A stretch of DNA of 64,000 nucleotides from Flavobacterium aeripolare (GCF_013294025.1 NZ_JABSNL010000001.1:62001-126000); one strand, 5' to 3'; positions 7,340 to 16,694 are shown, counted from the stretch's first letter. Notes: generated from the letters alone by a model not told the origin. Program-made: numbers and translations.

Positions 7340-10300
7340 ATGGCTTTCAACGAAGATTCAAGAGTTAAAATTCCCGCTATACTTCATCTAATGCGCTTAG
7401 GTTATGACTATTTATCATTGGCTAATGCAGTGCGAGATGAAAGTACCAATATTTTTACCGATATTTTTAGAGAAAGTGTTTTGAGGCTCAATTCAACTTT
7501 GAATGATGCGGATATTTCAAGAATATACCTTGAACTAGCGCTATCTCTAGAGAATGAAGATTTAGGGAAAGCTTTTTACGAGAAAATAACGGACCAATCA
7601 GGTATTCGTTTTATCGATTTTGAAAATTTCGAAAACAATACTTTTCACATAGTTACCGAGCTTACCTACAAAAAAGATGATGAAGAATTTCGTCCAGACA
7701 TTACGATATTGATTAATGGAATTCCTTTGGTATTTATCGAAGTGAAAAAGCCAAATAACCTTGACGGAATACAAGCAGAACACAACCGCATAGAAAGCCG
7801 TTTCAAGAATAAAAAATTCCGCCATTTCGTCAACATGACGCAGTTGATGCTTTTTTCCAATAATATGGAATACGATAAGGAGTCGACTTTGATGTTGCAA
7901 GGAGCATTTTACGCTACTGCATCATATCAAAAACCAAGTTTTAATTTTTTTAGGGAAGAATTGCAGGAAGAATTCACTACTGTTTTAACCGATCTAGATG
8001 ATGCAACAGAGATTTTGGTTTTGAAAGACAATAATTTGGTTGGAATCAAAAATGCCCCTGAATTTATCACCAATAAAAATCCTGATACACCAACCAATCG
8101 TATTTGTACTTCGTTGTTACAAAAGGAGCGTCTGCGTTTTATGCTGCAATATGGCATTGCTTATGTCAAAGGATCTAAAGGTTTGCAAAAGCACATCATG
8201 CGCTACCCGCAACTTTTTGCGACCAAAGCCATCGAGTCCAAGTTGGAGCAAGGGGTAAAAAAAGGAATTATTTGGCACACACAAGGAAGCGGTAAAACAG
8301 CTTTGGCGTTTTATAATGTAAAGTACTTAACGGACTACTACCGTAAAAAAAATATAGTTCCCAAATTCTATTTTATTGTGGATCGAATTGATTTATTGAT
8401 TCAATCAGCAAAAGAATTCAAAAGTCGTGGACTGACTGTACATGAAATAAGTAGCAGGGATGCTTTTGCAAAAGACATTAAGGCCACTAGCGTGATTCAT
8501 AATCATTCGGGTAAGGCGGAGATTACAGTAGTGAACATCCAGAAATTTCAGGATGATCCTGATGTGGTTCGAAATACCGATTATAATCTAAATATTCAAA
8601 GAATATATTTCTTGGACGAAGTGCACCGCAGTTATAATCCTAAGGGGAGTTTTTTGGCCAACTTAAATGAGTCAGATGCTAATGCGATTAAGATCGGGTT
8701 AACAGGTACACCGTTATTAGGAACGGATTATAATTCTAAATCGCTCTTTGGAGGGTATATTCACAAATATTATTACAATTCCTCTATTGCCGATGGTTAT
8801 ACGTTGCGTTTAATTAGAGAAGAAATTGAGACTAATTATCGACTAACGTTAAAAGAAGCCCTAGAAGAAATTGATATTCTAAAAGGGAATGGTGATAAAA
8901 AATTGGTTTATGCACACCCAAAGTTTGTAGAGCCTATGCTGGATTACATTGTACAGGATTTTGAGAAGGCTCGAATAACGATGAATGATAACTCGATTGG
9001 CGGGATGGTAGTTTGCGATTCATCTGAACAAGCTAAAATGCTTTACGAAATTTTCCAAGAGAAATATGCTGTAAACGCTTTTGCGTCAGATTTGCTAATG
9101 GCTGCCGAGCCTTCAACTGGCTATGGAGCCAAAAAGAAACTTGAAAGCAAAGTCAATACTGCGGCAGTTATTTTACACGACATAGGGACAAAAACAGATC
9201 GTAAAGATCAGGTGGAGCAGTTCAAAGACGGAAACATTGATTTACTATTTGTTTACAACATGCTTTTGACTGGTTTTGATGCACCACGATTAAAAAAACT
9301 GTACATAGGACGGGTAATAAAATCACACAATCTATTGCAAACTTTAACTCGTGTCAATCGTACGTACAAAGAATTTAAATACGGGTATGTAGTTGATTTT
9401 GCTGACATCCAAAAAGAATTTGATAAAACCAATCAAGATTATTTCAACGAGCTACAATCGGAGTTGGGGGATGAGATGGAGCATTACTCTGACTTATTCA
9501 AATCTAAGGACGAGATCAATGCAGAAATTCAAGTGATCAAGGAAGTATTGTTTCCTTTTGATATTCAAAATTCTGAGATATTTTCGCAACAAATTACCCA
9601 AATTCAAGATCGAGGGGTTATGTTACAAATTACCAAAGCATTAAATAATGCAAAGAATTTGTACAACCTTATTCGTTTGTCTGGCAATTATGATATGTTG
9701 GCCGAAATGGATTTTCATAAACTTACTGTTCTTTCGAGAGAAGCTAATAATCATTTGGCTTTGATAAATACCAAAGAAGCTTTAGAAAGTAATGTAGACA
9801 CGTCCAATTTGTTGAACATAGCCCTAGAAGATGTATTGTTTGCTTTTGTGAAAATTAAGGAAGAAGAAATGGTCTTGGCAGATCAGCTCAAAACCACCTT
9901 GCAAAAAACTAGAGAAATGCTTGGAGGGAATTTTGACCAAAAAGATCCAACCTTTATTTCATTAAAAGAGGAGCTGGAACGCTTGTTCAAAAAGAAAAAT
10001 TTGAGTGAAGTGTCTAAAGAAGAAATGGAAGCTAACATCAAAGCTTTGGAACAAATTTATACACAAGCCAAAGAATTAGAGCGCAAAAATTTACTTTTGC
10101 GTGCTAAGTACGATAATGATGAGAAGTATGCTCGAATGCACAAACGCTTGATGGAAAAAGACCCTTTAACGGATAGCGAAACCAAACTATTTGAAGCACT
10201 GCAAGGATTGAAGAAAGAAGTAGATCTTCAAATTTTACAGAATTCGAAGATGCTTGAAAACGAAAGTTTTGTGGATAAAATGATGATGCGATTGGTTATT

Positions 10301-10414
10301 GATCAATTTAAGAACAAACAAAATATTCAACTGGATACTGTTGCAGCAAAGCGTATTAACAGTATTATAGTTAAGGAATACATGAATGAATTTTATGGCA
10401 GGACTGCTTATTAA
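7340..10414 (+). CDS. hsdR: Type I restriction enzyme R subunit (HsdR)
   Basis: This is the translocating endonuclease subunit of a type I restriction system. Read from the ATG at 7340 it has 1024 residues. The N-terminal PD-(D/E)xK nuclease is visible as Asp120 (RPDITIL) and Glu134-x-Lys136 (FIEVKKP). The SF2 motor follows: Walker A GSGKT at 316-320, DEVH box at 426-429 (YFLDEVHRSY), GLTGTP motif III about 26 residues later, and the LLTGFDAPRLK and TRVNRTYK motifs V-VI. The C-terminal third is helical and probably docks on the M/S methylase. The gene leads the hsd cluster but is separated from hsdM by 2 kb of repeats and a GIY-YIG gene. Known function: ATP-driven translocation and cleavage of unmodified DNA. 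Confidence 0.95.
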   Translation: MAFNEDSRVKIPAILHLMRLGYDYLSLANAVRDESTNIFTDIFRESVLRLNSTLNDADISRIYLELALSLENEDLGKAFYEKITDQSGIRFIDFENFENNTFHIVTELTYKKDDEEFRPDITILINGIPLVFIEVKKPNNLDGIQAEHNRIESRFKNKKFRHFVNMTQLMLFSNNMEYDKESTLMLQGAFYATASYQKPSFNFFREELQEEFTTVLTDLDDATEILVLKDNNLVGIKNAPEFITNKNPDTPTNRICTSLLQKERLRFMLQYGIAYVKGSKGLQKHIMRYPQLFATKAIESKLEQGVKKGIIWHTQGSGKTALAFYNVKYLTDYYRKKNIVPKFYFIVDRIDLLIQSAKEFKSRGLTVHEISSRDAFAKDIKATSVIHNHSGKAEITVVNIQKFQDDPDVVRNTDYNLNIQRIYFLDEVHRSYNPKGSFLANLNESDANAIKIGLTGTPLLGTDYNSKSLFGGYIHKYYYNSSIADGYTLRLIREEIETNYRLTLKEALEEIDILKGNGDKKLVYAHPKFVEPMLDYIVQDFEKARITMNDNSIGGMVVCDSSEQAKMLYEIFQEKYAVNAFASDLLMAAEPSTGYGAKKKLESKVNTAAVILHDIGTKTDRKDQVEQFKDGNIDLLFVYNMLLTGFDAPRLKKLYIGRVIKSHNLLQTLTRVNRTYKEFKYGYVVDFADIQKEFDKTNQDYFNELQSELGDEMEHYSDLFKSKDEINAEIQVIKEVLFPFDIQNSEIFSQQITQIQDRGVMLQITKALNNAKNLYNLIRLSGNYDMLAEMDFHKLTVLSREANNHLALINTKEALESNVDTSNLLNIALEDVLFAFVKIKEEEMVLADQLKTTLQKTREMLGGNFDQKDPTFISLKEELERLFKKKNLSEVSKEEMEANIKALEQIYTQAKELERKNLLLRAKYDNDEKYARMHKRLMEKDPLTDSETKLFEALQGLKKEVDLQILQNSKMLENESFVDKMMMRLVIDQFKNKQNIQLDTVAAKRINSIIVKEYMNEFYGRTAY

Positions 10415-10508
10415 TAATTTGAGCCTTCATAAACACTTGTAGCTTAAATTTATGATAGTTTCGAGTAATAGCCGATGGGTCAGTGAGACAAGAAATCAGA
10501 TGTAGACT

Positions 10509-11440
10509 TGTCTGCCTGAGCGGAGTCGAAGGCTACGTGAGGTGATAGGGATAGCGTGGAGTAGCACGAATACTTCATCTTAAGCCTGTCCAGAGCGATA
10601 GCTGAAAGGCTCGGCGACACAGTGTTTTCAAGTAGTGCATTTGTCAGCGTGAGCGAAATCGAAGGCCTCGTGAGGTGATAAGAAAAACATGGTAGTAGCG
10701 CACACGCTTCGACTTAAGCTTGTCCAGAGCGATAGCCGAAGGGCTCAGCGAGACAGTGTTTTCAATTAGTGCATTTGTCTGCCTGAGCGGAGTCGAAGGC
10801 CTCGTGAGGTGATGAGCACAATTTGTCAATAGCGCACACGCTTCGACTTAAGCTTGTCCAGAGCGATAGCCGAAGGGCTCAGCGTGACAGTGTATTAAAT
10901 TAACGTCTTTGTCTGCCTGAGCGGAGTCGAAGGCCTCGTGAGGTGATAAGAAAAACATGGTAGTAGCACGTACGCTTCGACTTAAGCTTGTCCAGAGCGA
11001 TAGCCGAAGGGCTCGGCGACACAGTGTTTTCAATTAGTGCATTTGTCCGCCCGAGCGAAGTCGAAGGCCTCGTGAGGTTATGAGCAAAGTCTATCAATAG
11101 CAAGAACGCTTCGACTTAAGCTTGTCCAGAGCGGTAGCCGAAGGGCTCAGCGGGACAGTGTATTAAATTAACGTCTTTGTCTGCCTGAGCGGAGTCGAAG
11201 GCCTCGTGAGGTTATGAGCAAAGTCTATCAATAGCAAGAACGCTTCGACTTAAGCTTGTCCAGAGCGATAGCCGAAGGGCTCAGCGAGACAGTGTTTTCA
11301 ATTAGTGCATTTGTCCGCCCGAGCGAAGTCGAAGGCTACGTGAGGTGATGAGCACAATTTGTCAATAGCGCACACGCTTCGACTTAAGCCTGTCCAGAGC
11401 GATAGCCGAAGGGCTCAGCGGGACAGTGTAATGCGACAGA
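10509..11440. repeat. Tandem array of seven 134-bp palindromic repeat units, block A
   Basis: The unit start TGTCTGCCTGAGCGGAGTCG (or a close variant) recurs at 10509, 10642, 10776, 10910, 11044, 11178 and 11312, a spacing of 133-134 bp. Each unit holds a 5' arm (TGTC...GTCGAAGG), a variable linker, a 3' arm starting GCTTCGACTTAAG and continuing to CTCAGCGAGACA, and a second linker. The 5' arm is roughly the reverse complement of the two ends of the 3' arm, so a unit can fold into a long interrupted hairpin. The second linker appears in two forms, one ending GTGCATTT and one ending ACGTCTTT. The block is visibly richer in G/C than the flanking genes and has no credible coding capacity: ORFs inside it on the minus strand are repeat artefacts. 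Confidence 0.92.
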
Positions 11441-11480
11441 GTTTAAGTATATAATATGGCTTTTAATTAAATTTATTATT

Positions 11481-11801
11481 ATGAAACAATTCTATGTTTA
11501 TATTCTAAAATGTTCCGACAATAGTTATTATACTGGTATGACAAATGATATAAATAGAAGATTTTTGGAACATCAAAATGGTATAAATATTAATTGTTAT
11601 ACTTTTGAAAAAAGACCTGTTGAATTGGTTTTTTGCACAGAATTTAATGAAGTACTTCAGGCTATTGCTTTTGAAAAACAAGTAAAGGGTTGGAGTAGGA
11701 AAAAGAAAGAAGCTATAATTAATGACAAATGGGAAGATTTAAAAAAATTAGCAGTTTGTCAAAATGAGAGCAACTCTAGCAATTACAAGAAAGAAGAATA
11801 G
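11481..11801 (+). CDS. GIY-YIG nuclease-like protein embedded in the repeat array
   Basis: The 106-residue protein has a GIY-YIG nuclease fold. The two signature strands are FYVYILKCSDNSYYTG (residues 4-19, with VYI and YTG as the GIY/YIG variants), followed by the conserved arginine in NDINRRFLEHQNG and a conserved glutamate in AFEKQVKGWSRKKK (about 73-86). Length and order match the small YhbQ/UPF0213-like family. It is much A/T-richer than the repeats and lies exactly between repeat blocks A and B. Small single-domain GIY-YIG proteins can nick or cut DNA, but the role of this family is unsettled. The position suggests a link to the repeats, analogous to REP-associated transposases; that is inference. 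Confidence 0.85.
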   Translation: MKQFYVYILKCSDNSYYTGMTNDINRRFLEHQNGININCYTFEKRPVELVFCTEFNEVLQAIAFEKQVKGWSRKKKEAIINDKWEDLKKLAVCQNESNSSNYKKEE

Positions 11802-11816
11802 TTGTACTTGATTTGA

Positions 11817-12384
11817 GTACAATTTGTCAATAGCACGAACGCTTCGACTTAAGCCTGTCCTGAGCGATAGCCGAAGGGGTCAGCGAGACATTGTATTCGA
11901 TTAACGTCTTTGTCTGCCTGAGCGGAGTCGAAGGCCTCGTCAAGTGATTAGAAAAACTGGGTAACAGCACGAACGCTTCGACTAAAGCTTGTCCTGAGCG
12001 ATAGCCGAAGGGGTCAGCGAGACAATGTGTTCGATTAACGTCTTTGTCAGCCTGAACGAAGCCGAAGGGGTCAGCGAGACAGCATTATTAATTAGCGCAT
12101 TTGTCTGCTTGAGCGGAGTCGAAGGTCACTGAGGTTATGAGCAAAGTTTATCAATAGCACTAACGCTTCGACTACGCTCAGCGAGACACTGTATTCTATT
12201 AACGTCTTTGTCAGCCTGAGCGATAGCCGAAGGGGTCAGCGAGACAGGAAATCATATGTAGATTTGTCTGCCTGAGCGGAGTCGAAGGCCTCGTCAAGTG
12301 ATGAACAAAATTTGTCAATAGCACATACGCTTCGACTTAAGCCTGTACTGAGCGATAGCCGAATGGCTGAGCGAGGCAGTAAAA
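11817..12384. repeat. Palindromic repeat array, block B (degenerate, same family as block A)
   Basis: Units of the same family continue after the GIY-YIG gene, with 5' arms near 11911, 12046, 12105, 12213 and 12266 and 3' arms near 11841, 11977 and 12328. They are less regular than block A: the linkers differ, some units are truncated, and the copy at 12166-12188 has an uninterrupted arm without the TTAAGCTTGTCC...GAAGGG insert. The motif TGTCCTGAGCGATAGCCGAA replaces TGTCCAGAGC here. The block ends 34 bp before hsdM. Confidence 0.85.
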
Positions 12385-12418
12385 TAGAAATAAAAAAATA
12401 AAGAACTAACAAATTATA

Positions 12419-14041
12419 ATGAATACAACATCACAGTTTGAAACACAAACCAAAAGCCTCATTGACGATTTAAAAAGCGTTTGTGCCAATTATGGTTTGG
12501 GAAATGACGGAAACGAATTTAAGATTATCACCCAAGTATTTTTATATAAATTCCTAAACGATAAGTTTGTCCACGAGGTAAAACAAATTGACGCTTCTAT
12601 TGCAGCGGCAGACGATTGGGAAAAAGCTTTTAGAGCCTTGAGTACCGATGACCGCGAAATGCTAAGCATGCAAATGAGCGAAAGCACTGCAACCATTCAT
12701 CCTGATCAATTGATTTCGTCATTGTTTGATAGACAAAACGAACCTAAATTTGCCGATATTCTTGACAATACCTTAATCGATATTGCTAAAAACAACAGCG
12801 ATATCTTCTCTGTAATTACCGAAGGTGGCGAAAAAATAGTCTTGTTCGAAAACATTAGTAAATATGTGACCGACAAGCGAGACGATTTTTGTAAAGCGAT
12901 TATCAACAAGCTAGTCAACTTTAGTTTCGAAAATATCTTTCACGAAAAGTTTGATTTTTACGCTACTATTTTCGAATATTTAATCTCTGATTACAACAGC
13001 AATAGCGGTGGTAAGTACGCCGAATATTTTACCCCGCATGCCGTAGCCAAAATCATGGCTCGTTGCCTCGTACAAGGCGAAGTGAGCAATGCGACCATCT
13101 ATGACCCAAGTGCGGGCTCAGGAACCTTATTAATGAATCTAGCTCACGAGATAGGCGAGGACAAGTGCACAGTTTATTCTCAGGATATTTCTCAAAAGTC
13201 GTCTAACTTATTGCGACTGAATTTAATCTTGAACGATTTGGTGCATTCGATACCCAATATTGTAAAGGGAAACACCATTCTGGACCCATATCATAAAGAC
13301 AAAAACGGACGCTTACAAGAGTTTGATTACATTGTGAGCAATCCGCCTTTCAAATTGGATTTCTCTGATTATGTAGCCGATTTGGACAGCAAAGAAAACC
13401 ACGAACGTTTTTTTGCAGGAATGCCCAACGTACCCAAAGCCAAAAAAGAAGGAATGGCCATTTATCCTTTGTTTGTACAACATATTATGTATTCGTTATC
13501 GACCAAAGGGAAAGCGGCTATTGTTGTTCCTACGGGTTTTATAACAGCACAGAGTGGTATTGAGCGCAAAATACGAGAGCAAATGGTAGAGCGCAAAATG
13601 CTTGCGGGAGTGGTGAGCATGCCCTCTAATATTTTTGCAACCACAGGAACCAATGTTTCGATCTTGTTTCTAGACAAACTAAATCAAGGCGATGTTATTT
13701 TGATTGATGCTTCTAACTTAGGAACAACGGTCAAAGAAGGTAAGAACCAAAAGACTATTTTGAGCGCTACTGAAGAAGACAAAATCATTAACACCTTTAA
13801 TAGTAAAACTGCTGTTGACGATTTCTCTGTGGTGGTTTCCTATGACGAAATCAAAGCCAAAAACTACTCTTTGAGTGCAGGACAATATTTTGAAGTAAAA
13901 ATTGAATATACCGATATCACAGCAGCCGAATTTGAATCGAAAATGCAAAGCTTCACTACCAATTTAGAGGCGCTTTTCAGCGAAAGTAAAACGTTAGAAA
14001 ATGAAATTCAGTCTAATTTGAAAGGGTTGAAATATGTATAA
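12419..14041 (+). CDS. hsdM: Type I restriction enzyme M subunit (HsdM)
   Basis: This 540-residue N6-adenine DNA methyltransferase is the modification subunit of the type I system. The N-terminal HsdM helical domain (about 5-150) is followed by YAEYFTPHAVAKIMA, the SAM-binding motif I YDPSAGSGTLL and the catalytic motif IV NPPF (YIVSNPPFKLDF). It overlaps hsdS by 8 bp, so translation is probably coupled. It would form an M2S1 methylase with HsdS and, with HsdR, the R2M2S1 nuclease. The repeat array upstream means that transcription must either read through 2 kb from hsdR or start near the end of the array. Confidence 0.95.
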   Translation: MNTTSQFETQTKSLIDDLKSVCANYGLGNDGNEFKIITQVFLYKFLNDKFVHEVKQIDASIAAADDWEKAFRALSTDDREMLSMQMSESTATIHPDQLISSLFDRQNEPKFADILDNTLIDIAKNNSDIFSVITEGGEKIVLFENISKYVTDKRDDFCKAIINKLVNFSFENIFHEKFDFYATIFEYLISDYNSNSGGKYAEYFTPHAVAKIMARCLVQGEVSNATIYDPSAGSGTLLMNLAHEIGEDKCTVYSQDISQKSSNLLRLNLILNDLVHSIPNIVKGNTILDPYHKDKNGRLQEFDYIVSNPPFKLDFSDYVADLDSKENHERFFAGMPNVPKAKKEGMAIYPLFVQHIMYSLSTKGKAAIVVPTGFITAQSGIERKIREQMVERKMLAGVVSMPSNIFATTGTNVSILFLDKLNQGDVILIDASNLGTTVKEGKNQKTILSATEEDKIINTFNSKTAVDDFSVVVSYDEIKAKNYSLSAGQYFEVKIEYTDITAAEFESKMQSFTTNLEALFSESKTLENEIQSNLKGLKYV

Positions 14042-15365
14042 AAGTTTAAAGCTTAAAGATATTTCAAAAAATATTGGTAGTGGTATAACTCCTTTGAGAA
14101 GCAATCCTAATTTTTGGACAAATGGAACAATCTCATGGCTTAAAACTGAGCAATTAGGAGAGCATGAAATCTATGCAACATCAGAAAAAATAACACAATA
14201 TGCACTAGAAAGCACATCGATTAAAATTTTCCCAAAGAATACGCTATCAATAGCAATGTATGGTGAAGGAAGAACAAGGGGTAATGTTTCTATTTTAAAA
14301 AATGAAATGACAACTAATCAAGCTTGTTGTAATGTGGTTATTGATGAAAGCAAAGCTGATTATAATTTTGTTTATTACTTTTTAAAGACTCAGTATTTGA
14401 ACTTAAGAAGCTTATCCTCTGGAGTTAGGAAAAACTTAAATTCAAATGATATTAAAGAGTTTGAAATTAGAATTCCTACTAATATTTTAACCCAACAAAA
14501 AATAGCTAAAGTTCTTTCCGATTTAGACGCAAAAATCGAACTCAACAATAAAATCAATGTGGAGTTGGAAGCGATGGCAAAAACGCTTTATGATTATTGG
14601 TTTGTACAGTTTGATTTTCCAAGCCTCCTAACCCCCAAAGAGGGAACACAACCTTATAAAACCAGTGGTGGTAAAATGGTTTGGAATGAAGAGTTGAAGA
14701 GAGAGATTCCTGAGGGGTGGGAGGTTAAAAGTTTATTAGATGTAGCCACTTTTACAAATGGTTTAGCTTGTCAAAAATTTAGACCGAAAGAAAATGATGA
14801 TTTTTATCGAGTAATTAAAATTCGTGAGATGGGTTCTGGTTTTACTGATAATTCTGAATTTGTTAGTGCTACTATTCCTGAAAGAGTTGTTATAAATAAT
14901 GGAGATATTTTGTTTTCTTGGTCGGCAACTTTAGATGTGAAAATTTGGAGTGGAGGAAAAGGAGCTCTAAATCAGCATATTTTTAAAGTAACTTCTAATA
15001 AATATCCTAACAGTTATTACTATTACGAGCTACTTAATTATTTGCAACATTTTAAAATGCAAGCAGAATTAAGGAAAACTACAATGGGACATATTACGCA
15101 AGACCATTTGAAGCAAAGTAGAATAACAATTCCACCAATTGACTTAATTGAAAAATTAGATAGTATAATACATCCAATTTTAGAAAAGAAAGTGAAATTA
15201 GAAGAAGAAAACCAACAACTCGCCTCACTACGTGATTGGTTGTTGCCTATGTTGATGAATGGTCAGGTTAGGGTTGGAGAGGTAGAAGATGCAGTTGGTC
15301 CCGATAGCTATCGGGAGGTAGCTGAGGGGAGAGCCGAGTATGCTAAAAATGAAATGCAGAAATAG
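14034..15365 (+). CDS. hsdS: Type I restriction enzyme specificity subunit (HsdS)
   Basis: The 443-residue subunit has two target-recognition domains, about 1-155 and 222-375, each followed by a long conserved helix: TQQKIAKVLSDLDAKIELNN (about 155-175) and LIEKLDSIIHPILEKKVKLEEE (about 373-395). The central PEGWEVKSL block starts the second domain. The two halves of a bipartite DNA target should each be read by one domain. The last 25 or so residues (from GPDSYREVAEGR) are encoded by a palindromic repeat (18 bp at 15299-15316) and lie beyond the usual end of the family after NGQV, so the tail looks added by repeat insertion. It overlaps hsdM by 8 bp. Confidence 0.93.
   Translation: MYKSLKLKDISKNIGSGITPLRSNPNFWTNGTISWLKTEQLGEHEIYATSEKITQYALESTSIKIFPKNTLSIAMYGEGRTRGNVSILKNEMTTNQACCNVVIDESKADYNFVYYFLKTQYLNLRSLSSGVRKNLNSNDIKEFEIRIPTNILTQQKIAKVLSDLDAKIELNNKINVELEAMAKTLYDYWFVQFDFPSLLTPKEGTQPYKTSGGKMVWNEELKREIPEGWEVKSLLDVATFTNGLACQKFRPKENDDFYRVIKIREMGSGFTDNSEFVSATIPERVVINNGDILFSWSATLDVKIWSGGKGALNQHIFKVTSNKYPNSYYYYELLNYLQHFKMQAELRKTTMGHITQDHLKQSRITIPPIDLIEKLDSIIHPILEKKVKLEEENQQLASLRDWLLPMLMNGQVRVGEVEDAVGPDSYREVAEGRAEYAKNEMQK
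15299..15316. repeat. Perfect 18-bp palindrome inside hsdS
   Basis: TCCCGATAGCTATCGGGA is a perfect dyad with no loop, placed in the 3' end of the hsdS reading frame. The sequence type resembles short palindromes scattered through Flavobacterium genomes; that is from memory, not a search. It adds codons for PDSYRE and continues the frame. Confidence 0.85.
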
Positions 15366-15404
15366 TTAATTTACCTTTTATTTTACATTAAAATTTAAAG
15401 AATT

Positions 15405-16268
15405 ATGATTTTTATACCTCCTATGGAGATTGCTACTAGGATAATGACTTTAATTGATAACGCACAAAAGGAGTTAATTATAGTCTCACCTTATATTAGT
15501 ATTGATAACTGGCAAAAACTTAAAAAATGTTTACAAAGAGCGGTAGATAGAAGCGTTACAATTACTATTTACGCTAGAGAGAACGCACAACAAAACTTAG
15601 ATGTACTAAGGGCTTTTAAAGTTAATTTAATTTTGGTTAAAGACCTACATGCAAAAATATATATTAATGAGAGTTATGCAATTGCATCATCTCAAAACCT
15701 GATTCAGTATTCAGATGATAACTCCATAGACTTTGGATACAGCACTGAAACAGAAGAAGAAAGACAGCAATTATTGGGGTTGATTAACCAGTATTTAGTG
15801 GTTTCAATACCAACAAGACTAAGAAAACGTGACCTTAGTACTGATAGTAAAATAGCTAACAACATTGAAATAAAGACCGTTTTCTTTAAAAGTGCCGATA
15901 TTATAAAAATTTATGATGCTTTTAGTGAAAGGTATAATCAAGGAAGAACTAACGGCGCCGACACTTATGTGTATTGCTCTAAATTTTTTGCCTTTGCAGA
16001 TCTGATGTTAAGAGAAGGCCTTCAAATCCGCTTTAATCATCTTGTGAAAGATCGTGATTCGATAGTTACGTTTTTAGAAAATTTAGATATTAAGACTAGG
16101 CATTATCAGTTTAAAAAAACATTTCGTGGTTCAGCTGGTAGGTATGGGGAATTCATGTTTCTACCTGAAAAAGTATATGACATTAAATTATTGATTGAAG
16201 ACTATATGTTTATTTGTGATAAGATAAAAGATATAACTGCACATTTAGATAACTCACATGCGAACTAA
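15405..16268 (+). CDS. Phospholipase D-fold nuclease-like protein in defence island
   Basis: This is a PLD-superfamily protein (PF13091 type) of 287 residues. The N-terminal half carries one HKD-like motif: His82-x-Lys84 in LHAKIYIN and Ser95/Ser96-x-Asn98 in IASSQNL, with Glu89 where the canonical Asp would be. A single motif implies that the active enzyme is a dimer, as in Nuc and BfiI. Residues 150-287 form a second domain that I do not recognise. It follows hsdS by 39 bp in the same direction and precedes a small unknown gene by 21 bp, so it is probably expressed with the restriction genes. PLD-fold nucleases occur in BfiI, DISARM (DrmC) and other defence systems. Phosphodiesterase function is inferred. 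Confidence 0.75.
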   Translation: MIFIPPMEIATRIMTLIDNAQKELIIVSPYISIDNWQKLKKCLQRAVDRSVTITIYARENAQQNLDVLRAFKVNLILVKDLHAKIYINESYAIASSQNLIQYSDDNSIDFGYSTETEEERQQLLGLINQYLVVSIPTRLRKRDLSTDSKIANNIEIKTVFFKSADIIKIYDAFSERYNQGRTNGADTYVYCSKFFAFADLMLREGLQIRFNHLVKDRDSIVTFLENLDIKTRHYQFKKTFRGSAGRYGEFMFLPEKVYDIKLLIEDYMFICDKIKDITAHLDNSHAN

Positions 16269-16289
16269 ACTATTTACTTAATTGTATTT

Positions 16290-16586
16290 ATGAACTCTGA
16301 CAATAATTTAAGCGACTTTACTTTAACCTATCAAATTGGCAACACGCCTGTCTTTGAAAAAATGGGAGTAATTCCGCAGTATTTACGTTTTTATTCTAAA
16401 AATTTAAAAAGAACTTGGCGAGTCAATTTGAAAGAAGACAAGCAACAAGGCATTTTGAAAATGAACGGGCTTGTTGCTTTTAATTATTTTTATAATGATT
16501 TAGGATGCAGGATGCAAAGAGTTGTTGAAGGTGTTGTTGTAGAAGAATGGATGATTGAGGAATTTGTGATGGAGATAAGGGATTGA
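16290..16586 (+). CDS. Small protein of unknown function in defence island
   Basis: I do not recognise this 98-residue protein. It is predicted to be mostly beta-strand, starting with LSDFTLTYQIGN and carrying aromatic and charged residues (RFYSKNLKRTWRVNLKE, FNYFYNDLGC). It has no signal peptide or membrane segment. It sits 21 bp after the PLD-like gene and 108 bp before the helicase gene, and could be an accessory or inhibitor of either. It is listed as real because its spacing, direction and codon use match its neighbours. Confidence 0.6.
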   Translation: MNSDNNLSDFTLTYQIGNTPVFEKMGVIPQYLRFYSKNLKRTWRVNLKEDKQQGILKMNGLVAFNYFYNDLGCRMQRVVEGVVVEEWMIEEFVMEIRD

Positions 16587-16694
16587 TACTGTGAATAGAT
16601 TATTCATAAGAAAAGGAATAGAAGATTGGAAATTATAGGATGTTCCTAGGAGATTACTAAAATAGAATTAAAAAAAAATATACAGCAGCTTCTT

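Noticed and set aside
10644..11103. Three overlapping leftward ORFs of 61-67 codons inside repeat block A (STPLRQ / LRSGQA-like peptides)
   Set aside because: They are translations of the palindromic repeat units; frames recur with the repeat period and have no start signals or conserved domains.
10509..12384. CRISPR array
   Set aside because: The period is about 134 bp, units contain long palindromes, linkers recur between units instead of being unique, and no cas gene is present.
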